A stretch of DNA of 64,000 bases, from the NCBI GenBank assembly GCA_963812675.1, contig CAWEWR010000019.1, forward strand, positions 1 through 64,000, in the 5' to 3' direction. A program made the position numbers and the translations under genes. The DNA is from AP-15 sp963812675. Its GTDB lineage: Bacteria; Pseudomonadota; Alphaproteobacteria; ATCC43930; CGMCC-115725. This document shows positions 34,434 to 41,868 of the stretch, piece after piece (positions within the stretch are counted from its first letter, which is position 1; the number at the start of each line of letters is the position of its first letter). The notes under the pieces are model-generated. The model saw only the letters and a program-made list of their open reading frames with translations, had not been told where the DNA came from and did no database searches.

Positions 34434-35918
34434 ATGCGGCTGCTGATCGCGATGATGAAGCACGAGACCAACACCTTCTCGCCGGTGCCGACCCCGCTGG
34501 CGCGGTTCGGCAATGGTCCGGGGCCGCTCTATGGCGAGGCGGCGATCCGCGCCTATCGCGGCACCGGCACGGGGCTCGGCGCCTATCTGGACCTCGCCGA
34601 GCGGGAGCGGGCCGAAATCGTTCTGCCGATTGCTGCCGGAGCGCCGCCGAGCCGTCCTGTCGAGGACGCCGCCTACGCGCACATTACCGACACGATCTGC
34701 GAGGCGGTGGCGCGCGGCGGTTTCGACGGCATCATGCTCGACCTGCACGGCGCGATGGTCACCGAGAGCCTTGAGGACGGCGAGGGCCAGTTCCTGAAGC
34801 GGCTGCGCGCGATCGACCCGAAGACGCCGATCGCGATATCTCTCGACATGCACGCCAACCTCTATGACGAGATTGTCGCCAATGCGACCGTTGTGACCGG
34901 CTATCACACCTACCCGCACATCGATACCTACGACACCGCCAGACTTGCCGGCGAGATCCTGTTGCGCACGATCCGTGGGGAGGTGAGCCCGGTCATGGCG
35001 TGGGGTAATGTGCCGATGCTGCCGCATGTCATGCGTCAGGGCACCGACGACCATCCGAACAAAGAATTGCAGCACCGCTGCGCGGCGATGACCGCCGACG
35101 GCGCGCTCGCGGCAAGCCTGTTCACCGGCTTTCCTCATGCCGACATCGCCAATGCCGGGCTGAGCGCGGTTGTGGTCACCGACGGTGATCGCAAACTGGC
35201 GGAAGACCTCCGCGACGAGCTGCTGGACCGGGCTTGGGTCGAGCGCGACGCTTTTGTCTATCAGATCGAGCCATTGCAGCAATCGGTTGCACGCGCCAAA
35301 GCGATGCCGCCGGGCGACGGCCCAGTGGTGTTGCTCGACCATTACGACAATTGCGCCTCGGGCGGCACGATGGATACGACGGTCGTGCTGGCGGAGATCC
35401 TGCGGCAGGGTCTCGAGGATGTCGCTGCGTTCGCAATCTACGATCCCGAAGCCGTACAGCAGGCGATCGACGCCGGGATTGGCTCCGAGGTCAGCTTGTC
35501 GATCGGCGGCAAGATCGAGATGCCGGCGATCCCCGCCGAGAGCCCGCCCTTGATCGTGACCGGCACTGTCAAGACGATCTCAAACGGCCGCTACCTCAAC
35601 CGGGGCCCGATGGCACGCGGCGTGCAGATGGATATGGGCCCGTCGGTGGTGCTCGACACCGGGCCGGTCGAGATCGTGCTGATCTCGCGCCATGTCGAGC
35701 CCTCCGATCTCAACTGCCTGGTGAGCCTCGGCATCGACCCGATGCAGAAACGCTATGTCATGCTGAAGAGCCGCATCCATTGGCGCGCCGGGCTCGGCAA
35801 GCTGGCGAAAGCGGTCGTCGAATGCGCCGGCGTCGGGGTGTGCACTTCCGATTACGGCCAGCTGCAATTCAACAAGGTCCGTCGTCCAATGTACCCCCTC
35901 GACCTGCCGAACCGCTGA
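34434..35918 (+). CDS. M81-family metallopeptidase (MlrC-like)
   Basis: 494 residues. The MlrC/M81 family includes microcystinase C, a zinc hydrolase for linear peptides. Metal-binding blocks: LLIAMMKHETNTFSPVPTPL, GIMLDLHGAMVTESLEDGEG, PIAISLDMHANLYDEIVANA and GYHTYPHIDTYDT. The C-terminal DUF part includes VLLDHYDNCASGGTMDTTVV. It is probably cytosolic, with no signal peptide. The ATG at 34434 has GGAGGGTTTGAG upstream. Physiological substrate unknown. The following aminotransferase gene, in the same direction, may be related in amino-compound catabolism. Confidence 0.9.
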   Translation: MRLLIAMMKHETNTFSPVPTPLARFGNGPGPLYGEAAIRAYRGTGTGLGAYLDLAERERAEIVLPIAAGAPPSRPVEDAAYAHITDTICEAVARGGFDGIMLDLHGAMVTESLEDGEGQFLKRLRAIDPKTPIAISLDMHANLYDEIVANATVVTGYHTYPHIDTYDTARLAGEILLRTIRGEVSPVMAWGNVPMLPHVMRQGTDDHPNKELQHRCAAMTADGALAASLFTGFPHADIANAGLSAVVVTDGDRKLAEDLRDELLDRAWVERDAFVYQIEPLQQSVARAKAMPPGDGPVVLLDHYDNCASGGTMDTTVVLAEILRQGLEDVAAFAIYDPEAVQQAIDAGIGSEVSLSIGGKIEMPAIPAESPPLIVTGTVKTISNGRYLNRGPMARGVQMDMGPSVVLDTGPVEIVLISRHVEPSDLNCLVSLGIDPMQKRYVMLKSRIHWRAGLGKLAKAVVECAGVGVCTSDYGQLQFNKVRRPMYPLDLPNR

Positions 35919-35923
35919 GCGCC

Positions 35924-36037
35924 CCTCACCCCGACCCTCTCCCCGCACGCGGGGCGAGGGAGTCAGGCAGCGGAATCCCCTCGCCCCGCTTGCGGGGAGA
36001 GGGAGGGGCCCGCGCCGCTGGCGCGGGAGGAGAGGGG
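35924..36037 (+). repeat. Palindromic intergenic repeats (REP-like)
   Basis: Two adjacent GC-rich palindromes, CTCTCCCCGCACGCGGGGCG and CCTCGCCCCGCTTGCGGGGA with extensions, then GGCCCGCGCCGCTGGCGCGG. Such CCCTCTCCCC...GGGGAGAGGG units are widely scattered in alphaproteobacterial intergenic DNA. A related unit is at 37507-37662. Confidence 0.65.
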
Positions 36038-36115
36038 CAACCGGATCGAGGAAAGCGCGCCGTTGTCGGACCGGGCTCGCGCAACTAGGGTAGTAACCAT
36101 CAAAAGGAGCAACAC

Positions 36116-37465
36116 ATGGACGGCACCACCCCGCTGCTCGAAGCAGACCGGCGCTATTTGGTTCACCCGTTGCACCATCCCGATGATCATCGACAGCCTC
36201 TGGTCGTTGTCGAGGGCACGGGCGCGATTTTGCGCGCCGCGGACGGCCGCGAATATATCGACGGGCTGTCCGGGCTGTGGAACGTCAATGTCGGTCATGG
36301 GCGCGGCGAGTTGGCCGATGCGGCGGCAGCCCAGATGCGGCGCATCGCTTTCGCCTCGGCTTATATCGGTGCGACCAACGAGCCGGCGGTGCGCCTCGCC
36401 GAGAAGATCGTCGGTCACGCCTATCCGAGTTCCGCCGCCGTCTATTTCACGACCGCCGGCGCCGAGTTGAACGAATCCTCGTTCAAATTCGCGCGGTATT
36501 ACTGGAAGGTCAAAGACCAGCCGCAGAAAACCAAGATCATCTCGCGCCTCCACGCTTACCACGGCGTGACGATGGCGGCGATGAGCGCCACCGGCATGGC
36601 GGCCTACCACAAGATGTTCGGACCGCTCGTCCCCGGTTTCATCCAGGCCGCGCCGCCTTATCCCTATCGCTGGACCGGCAACGAGGAGCCGGGGGTTGGG
36701 GCCGCCGATGCCATAGAAAAGGTGATCCTCGCCGAAGGCCCCGACACCGTGGCGGCGGTTATCGCCGAGCCGGTGATGGGGGCGGGAGGCGTTATCGTGC
36801 CGCCCCCCAGCTATTTCCCGCGCCTGCGCGAAATCTGCGACCGGCACGATGTGCTGTTGATCGCCGATGAGGTGATCACCGGGTTTGGCCGAACCGGCAA
36901 ATGGTTCGCGCTCGGCCATTGGGGCGTCGAGCCGGACCTTGTCTCATTCGCCAAGGGCGTGACCAGCGGCTATCTGCCGTTAGGCGGCGTGATTGCGTCG
37001 AAGCGGGTGCATGAGGCGATCGAGAGCGCGCCCGCCGACCACAAATTCATGCACGCCGCGACCTATTCCGGCCATCCGGTCTGTTGCGCGGTGGGCCTGC
37101 GCAATGTCGAGATCATCGAAAGCGAGGGGCTCGTCGAGCGCGCGGCGGTGATGGGCCGAAGGATGCTCGCCGGGCTCGAGGAGTTGCGCGACCTGCCCGT
37201 CGTCGGCGATGTGCGCGGGCTCGGCATGATGTGCGGAGTCGAACTCGTGTCCGACCGCAGCACCAAGGCCCCGGCAATCGGTCTCGGCGCCCGCTTCACG
37301 CGCGAGGCGCTGGCTCGCGGGTTGCTCCCGCGCATTCGCGCCGGCAGCGCCGACCCGCCGATCGGCGACACGATTTGTCTCGCCCCACCGCTGATGACCG
37401 CGCCCGAGGTGCTCGACCGCATCCCGCAGATCCTACGGGAGGCAATTACCGCAGCGACCCGCTGA
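36116..37465 (+). CDS. Class III aminotransferase (omega-amino acid type)
   Basis: 449 residues. PLP-dependent fold type I aminotransferase: DGREYIDGLSGLWNVNVGHG, FTTAGAELNESSFKFARYYW (phosphate contact), HAYHGVTMAAMSATGMAAYH, DVLLIADEVITGFGRTGKWF (PLP ring Asp in the DEV motif) and the PLP lysine in LVSFAKGVTSGYLPLGGV. It resembles beta-alanine/taurine:pyruvate aminotransferases by the GLWNVNVGHGR start. Likely moves the amino group of a terminal amine or omega-amino acid to pyruvate. It follows the M81 peptidase after a repeat-filled 197-base gap; AAAGGAGCAAC precedes the ATG. Confidence 0.92.
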   Translation: MDGTTPLLEADRRYLVHPLHHPDDHRQPLVVVEGTGAILRAADGREYIDGLSGLWNVNVGHGRGELADAAAAQMRRIAFASAYIGATNEPAVRLAEKIVGHAYPSSAAVYFTTAGAELNESSFKFARYYWKVKDQPQKTKIISRLHAYHGVTMAAMSATGMAAYHKMFGPLVPGFIQAAPPYPYRWTGNEEPGVGAADAIEKVILAEGPDTVAAVIAEPVMGAGGVIVPPPSYFPRLREICDRHDVLLIADEVITGFGRTGKWFALGHWGVEPDLVSFAKGVTSGYLPLGGVIASKRVHEAIESAPADHKFMHAATYSGHPVCCAVGLRNVEIIESEGLVERAAVMGRRMLAGLEELRDLPVVGDVRGLGMMCGVELVSDRSTKAPAIGLGARFTREALARGLLPRIRAGSADPPIGDTICLAPPLMTAPEVLDRIPQILREAITAATR

Positions 37466-37506
37466 TTTCGGGAGACACAACCCACGCACCGCGCTGGGAG
37501 AAAATT

Positions 37507-37662
37507 TTGGCCGTGGCAAGACCCTCACCCGCCTCGCTGCGCTCGCCACCCTCTCCCGCCGTGCAGGAGAGGGGCTAGGACGCATTCAACTCGAAGCTCC
37601 TCTCCCGCACCGCGGGAGAGGGGGGACCAAGTCCGGAGGGCTTGGTGGGTGAGGGTAGTGCC
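37507..37662 (+). repeat. Palindromic intergenic repeats (REP-like)
   Basis: GC-rich inverted units including CCCTCACCCGCCTCG...CGAGGGTGAGGG-type ends and CTCCTCTCCCGCACCGCGGG with GAGAGG. Lies between the convergent aminotransferase and TPP genes, where it could act as a bidirectional terminator. Confidence 0.55.
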
Positions 37663-37710
37663 CCAGCAAGTGCGATCATTTTCTCGGGAGGCTCGAGCGA
37701 TCTTTTGGGA

Positions 37711-39465
37711 TTACGCCACCCGGTCGCCTTGCTTGATCTCGACCGTACGGTTGTCGACCGCGGGCAGCATGCGGGCGGGGTCGCGGGTCACGACGACATC
37801 GAGCACGGTCGGGCGAGTTCTCTCGGCAAGGCCGGTCCGCAGCGCCTCGCCGAGCCGGTTCGGATCCTCGATGCGGATGCCGTTGCAGCCCATTGCAAGC
37901 GCGATCGCTGCATAATCCATCTCGACGAGGTCGGAGGATTGATAGCGCCCGCGAAAGATGGCGTGCTGCAATGCCTTGACGTAGCCCGAGGCGGCATTGT
38001 TGACGACGACGATCGTCAGCCCGATGCCGGCACGGCGGGCTGTCTCCAATTCGCCGAGCATCATGTTGAACCCGCCGTCGCCGGTAATCGCGAGTACGGG
38101 TGTGGCCGGCGCCGCCAGCGCCGCCCCGATCCCACCGGGCAGCCCGTAGCCGATCGACGCCAGGCCGCGATCCGGGATGAAATGCCGCCCCGGCGATTTC
38201 GTATCGTAGAGCAGCCCGGTCCAATGGCCGGCAAACCCGCCGTCGGCGACAAGGATGCTGTCCGCCGGCAATGCCTTGTTGAGCTCGCTGCACAGCCGAG
38301 CCATGTGGATCGGCCGCTCCTCCGAATGAAGGCGCGCAACCGCCTCGTCGCGCCACGACGCCATCCGGGAAGGAATCTCGGCGACATAATCGGCCCGCGA
38401 CGCCCGCGCGCTCTTCGCCTCGCCGACCAGCGCCTCGGCGAGATCCTCCAGCCCGGCCCTGGCGTCGCCCCACAGCGCCACATCTGCCGTTCGGCAACGG
38501 CCGATCTCCTCAGCGACAATGTCGAGATGGATCAGCGGGATCGTTTCCGGCGGCAACACATAGCGCTTCGTTGCAATCTCGCCGAGCTTGCATCCGACCA
38601 CGACGAGACAGTCCGACGCCTCGATCAATTCGTTGGCGATGCGCGAATAACGGCCGAAGAGCCCGACCGAAAGCGGATGCGTGCAGGCGATGCCGCCCTT
38701 GCCGCTCATCGTATGCGCGACCGGGATCGACTGCGCTTCGGCAAAGCCGAACAGCGCCTCGTATCCCGCCGAGAGGTGGATGCCGCCGCCGACCAGGATG
38801 AGCGGCCGCTGGGCGCGCGCGATCAGCGCGGCGGCGCGGGCAACCTCCACCCGATCCGGCCGGATGCGCCGCGCCGGCACGCTCAGTGTCGACGGGTCGA
38901 TCGCAAAATCTTCGGGCGCAAAGTCGTGCTCGCCGTGGCAGACATCCTCCGGAACGTCGAGCAGCACCGGGCCCGGCCGGCCGGAGGTCGCCACCGCAAA
39001 AGCGCGGCGGAGCAATTCGGGGACGCGGCTCGTCATCTCGACCCGAATCAGCTCCTTGACCGCCGGCCGCAAGATCTCCGTCTGCCGGCATTCCTGCGTC
39101 ATGTTCTTCCAGGAATGCGTGCGGTTGGTATCGCCGGCCAGCGCAATGATCGGCACGCCGGCGTTGAGGCTCTCGATGAGGCCCGTGACGAGATTGGTCG
39201 CCCCGGGCCCCAGCGTCCCATCGCACACGCCGGGGCGGTTGGTGACGCGAGCATAGGCGTCCGCGGCGAACGCGCCGCAACGCTCGTCATTGATCAGAAA
39301 ATGCCGCATGCCGAGTTGTGCCAACGCGTCGTAGAACGGCAGGAGCTGAAACCCGCCCATCCCGAACATCGGCCCGACCTCGGCGAGCCGCAGCATCTCG
39401 GCGAGCGCGCGGCCGCCGTTCATACGGCCTGACGGCCGGTTGCTGATGGCACCTTGCTCCGTCAT
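37711..39465 (-). CDS. Thiamine pyrophosphate-dependent enzyme
   Basis: 584 residues, acetolactate synthase-like fold. TPP-activating Glu in LINDERCGAFAADAYARVTN, GTLGPGATNLVTGLIESLNA, middle-domain LILVGGGIHLSAGYEALF, and the TPP/Mg block AITGDGGFNMMLGELETARR ending in VVVNNAASGYV. A specific reaction cannot be assigned; relatives include oxalyl-CoA, sulfopyruvate and phenylpyruvate decarboxylases and carboligases. The start at 39465 has GGGAGGACGAC upstream, and its ATG overlaps the previous gene's stop by four bases. The upstream extension of the frame lies over that previous gene and is not part of this protein. Confidence 0.9.
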   Translation of the reverse strand: MTEQGAISNRPSGRMNGGRALAEMLRLAEVGPMFGMGGFQLLPFYDALAQLGMRHFLINDERCGAFAADAYARVTNRPGVCDGTLGPGATNLVTGLIESLNAGVPIIALAGDTNRTHSWKNMTQECRQTEILRPAVKELIRVEMTSRVPELLRRAFAVATSGRPGPVLLDVPEDVCHGEHDFAPEDFAIDPSTLSVPARRIRPDRVEVARAAALIARAQRPLILVGGGIHLSAGYEALFGFAEAQSIPVAHTMSGKGGIACTHPLSVGLFGRYSRIANELIEASDCLVVVGCKLGEIATKRYVLPPETIPLIHLDIVAEEIGRCRTADVALWGDARAGLEDLAEALVGEAKSARASRADYVAEIPSRMASWRDEAVARLHSEERPIHMARLCSELNKALPADSILVADGGFAGHWTGLLYDTKSPGRHFIPDRGLASIGYGLPGGIGAALAAPATPVLAITGDGGFNMMLGELETARRAGIGLTIVVVNNAASGYVKALQHAIFRGRYQSSDLVEMDYAAIALAMGCNGIRIEDPNRLGEALRTGLAERTRPTVLDVVVTRDPARMLPAVDNRTVEIKQGDRVA

Positions 39466-40295
39466 GTCGTCCTCCCGGTTCCCGCCGCGGCACGGCGGAC
39501 GATTTCGACAAATTCCCGGGCAGTCATGCCCGGTGCGATGCCCAGCACGGCGGCGCGCCGGTTGACGCGGGTCAGAATACCGTCGTCGTAGGTCGATCGG
39601 GCGTCGCCAATCCGGGCGCTCGACGCGGCGACCGTGCCGGCGGCAATGCCGCGACTGTCGAGCGCCGGCAGCCTCGTGACGCCGGCCTCGCCGATCCCGA
39701 TCCCCGCGTCGTTGAAGAGCGCGGCGAGCGCATGGGCCTTGAGCGCGGTGTCCGGCCGGCCGCCGAGGAGCCCGCCATGCGAGCCGGTCACGACAACCGC
39801 CCCGACATGATGGGGCCCGACCAGAGAGGCCGAGTCCAGCGCCCACAGGGCGGGGGGCTCGGGGATCAGCAGAAAGGCGGCTTCGAGCGCCGGGGGAGGC
39901 TCGCAACCGCTGGGCGACGCTCGTTGCAAGGCAGCGGCGGCGTCTCGGCAGGCCATGCCCGGGTGGCAGCCGAGCGCGGCCGCCGGCGTGTTCGCATATG
40001 TGATGCTGCCGCGCGCCATCATGTCGGACCCGTCTCCGATACGCGCGGTACCATGCCCGACGGCGGCAGCGGGGATGCCGAGCCCGGCCAGATAATCGAG
40101 CCCGGCAATACCCGCCTGGTCCCGTCCGACCCCGGCATCGTTGAAGACAGCTGCTGCAACCCGCAGCTTTGCCGCGGCATAAGCGGCATAAATGCCGCCA
40201 TGGGAACCGTTGACGACAACCGCTCCCGCCGCATTGGGTCCGACCCGGGTGATGCTGTCGGCGACGAGGACCAGCGCGAGCTCTGTTACAGGCAA
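39462..40295 (-). CDS. Internally duplicated protein of unknown family, coupled to TPP enzyme
   Basis: 277 residues, no family recognised. Two halves of about 120 residues align with each other. The first has DSITRVGPNAAGAVVVNGSH, GGIY, AAVFNDAGVGRDQAGI, TARIGDG and LGCHPGMACRDA. The second has DSASLVGPHHVGAVVVTGSH, GGLL, AALFNDAGIGIGEAGV, SARIGDA and LGIAPGMTAREF. The paired motifs GSHGG, FNDAG(V/I)G and ARIGD suggest a repeated ligand-binding or catalytic fold, with His and Asp residues conserved in both halves. No signal peptide. Start TTG at 40295 with GGGGGAGGAG upstream. Overlaps the TPP gene by ATGA, so the pair is cotranslated. Confidence 0.78.
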   Translation of the reverse strand: MPVTELALVLVADSITRVGPNAAGAVVVNGSHGGIYAAYAAAKLRVAAAVFNDAGVGRDQAGIAGLDYLAGLGIPAAAVGHGTARIGDGSDMMARGSITYANTPAAALGCHPGMACRDAAAALQRASPSGCEPPPALEAAFLLIPEPPALWALDSASLVGPHHVGAVVVTGSHGGLLGGRPDTALKAHALAALFNDAGIGIGEAGVTRLPALDSRGIAAGTVAASSARIGDARSTYDDGILTRVNRRAAVLGIAPGMTAREFVEIVRRAAAGTGRTT

Positions 40296-40457
40296 GGCTC
40301 TCCTCCCCCAGTAGGTGAGTTGTAATCATGCCGCGGGGACCAGGCGAAGAATAGAGCGTCAAATCTGCTGGCCGCCGCTGGGCCGCGCTTGTCGCCTTCC
40401 GCCTCTCTCAATTTGACGCGTCGAACTGCCGCACCGTGTGCGGTGCGGCTCGACATC

Positions 40458-40988
40458 ATGAATATGTCCAAATCCAGCCTTAGACGAAGCTCCAAGAAAA
40501 ACCCTGGTTCAGACACAGTGCGCGCTTCGAACATCGTTCTTTTCGGCCCCGCCCGCCCCGCCAGCGACCCTCGGAGGCGGCAGCGAGGTTTTACGCTGCT
40601 CGAGCTGCTGGTCGTGCTCGCCATCTTGGGGCTCCTGATCGGCCTTGTCGCGCCCGCCGCGCTGCGACAGCTCGGCTCCGCCAAGGAGAAGATCGCGCAC
40701 CAATCGATCGAGCGCCTCGCCGGAGTGCTCGACATCTACAAGCTGGATGTCGGCGTCTATCCTTCGACCGACCAGGGTCTGCAGGCGTTGATTACCCGGC
40801 CATCGGGAGTCGCTCGCTGGAACGGGCCTTACCTGAAGGGCGAAAAGCTGCCCGAAGACCCGTGGGGCCGGCCATTCGTCTACCGCAGCCCGAGCCAGCG
40901 CCCCGGCCACGATTATGACCTGCTGTCGCTCGGCCCGACGGGCCAGCCCGGCGGCTCGGGCAAATCCGCGGCCATTGTCAACGAGTGA
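40458..40988 (+). CDS. gspG: Type II secretion major pseudopilin GspG
   Basis: About 176 residues. Prepilin cleavage and helix motif RQRGFTLLELLVVLAILGLL (Glu+5 present), followed by the GspG core KIAHQSIERLAGVLDIYKLD, VGVYPSTDQGLQALITRP, GPYLKGEKLPEDPWGRPFVY and HDYDLLSLG with the calcium-site region near the end. The start is uncertain: ATG 40458 leaves an unusually long leader (about 44 residues), and GTG 40518 would give 26. It is on the plus strand, convergent with gspK, whose 3' end it overlaps by 11 bases, unlike the standard F-G-H order. Confidence 0.92.
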   Translation: MNMSKSSLRRSSKKNPGSDTVRASNIVLFGPARPASDPRRRQRGFTLLELLVVLAILGLLIGLVAPAALRQLGSAKEKIAHQSIERLAGVLDIYKLDVGVYPSTDQGLQALITRPSGVARWNGPYLKGEKLPEDPWGRPFVYRSPSQRPGHDYDLLSLGPTGQPGGSGKSAAIVNE

Positions 40989-41865
40989 CCGATGGCTGAG
41001 GTGAGCCCAGAGGCGCATCCGAATTGAGGCTGGTGCCCCAGGCGAGCACAGCGTAGCCCTGCGGCAGCGTTTCTCCGGCGCGAACCACCGCAGTCCGGAT
41101 TACACGTGCGTTGCCTGGTCCGGAAGCGAGCGCAGTGATCCGCACCGTCAAAGCATCCGGTGACGTTTGGCTCGGTTGGACGACCGGCTGGCTAGCCGGC
41201 AACGACAGGGCAAGCGCGGCTGCCACGACCGGATCTGTGGTGGCGGGGTTTGGTTCGGGCGGCCCGAATATTGTCAAATGCGGGCGGATTGCCACCAGTA
41301 CGGCGGGAGTCATCCCGAGCACCCGCCCGAGTTCGCTGAGCGTCTCGATCGGTGCGCTTGGCGGACCATAATCGAGCCCGGCGGCGCGGTAGTCCGCTGC
41401 GAGCGCTTCTTGCGGCCGCGGGGCCACTGCGGAACCAACCCACTCGCTTATCGCGGTGGCGATGCGACGAGCGGTCTCGGGGTCGCTGCCGGTCACCCGC
41501 AACAACGCTTCGAGGAGGACGGGTGAAGCCGTGCTCGGGTTTATCCAGGACGCCTCGTCCTCGACCCGCAAGATGACGCGGCTGCTGCCGACCGCGACTT
41601 GACGCGGCGTGCCGTCGGCCGGCCAGCGCCGTTCCGGCTGCGGATCCGAAAGGTTGAAGATGGCCTCGAAGATGGCGCCGTCGGCGGCGGCTTGCGAGGC
41701 TGAGTTGGCCACGAGGTTACCGGCAATGCGAATCTCCGTCCGCCCGCTCGCCGTCAGATGCGCGACGATAAAGCCGATCAGTACCAACGTCCACAGCACG
41801 ATGATCAGCGCAAACCCGCCGTTGCGACGGCATTCCGCCGATCCTGGCGGAAACCGGCGCGGCAT
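40978..41865 (-). CDS. gspK: Type II secretion minor pseudopilin GspK
   Basis: 295 residues. Leader NGGFALIIVLWTLVLIGFIV without Glu at +5, as usual for GspK, the tip protein of the pseudopilus. The two SAM-like helical regions and the metal-site region follow: DEASWINPSTASPVLLEALL (the N-x-N/INxNTA-like motif), PIETLSELGRVLGMTPAVLV. Ends with a V-rich beta part (VRITALASGPGNARVIRTAV). Three bases downstream of gspD, last gene of the minus-strand block. Confidence 0.9.
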   Translation of the reverse strand: MPRRFPPGSAECRRNGGFALIIVLWTLVLIGFIVAHLTASGRTEIRIAGNLVANSASQAAADGAIFEAIFNLSDPQPERRWPADGTPRQVAVGSSRVILRVEDEASWINPSTASPVLLEALLRVTGSDPETARRIATAISEWVGSAVAPRPQEALAADYRAAGLDYGPPSAPIETLSELGRVLGMTPAVLVAIRPHLTIFGPPEPNPATTDPVVAAALALSLPASQPVVQPSQTSPDALTVRITALASGPGNARVIRTAVVRAGETLPQGYAVLAWGTSLNSDAPLGSPQPSVTR

Positions 41866-41868
41866 CGC

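Noticed and set aside
37642..39432. 596-codon plus-strand frame
   Set aside because: Fully antisense to the TPP enzyme with its catalytic motifs; composition is shadow-like.
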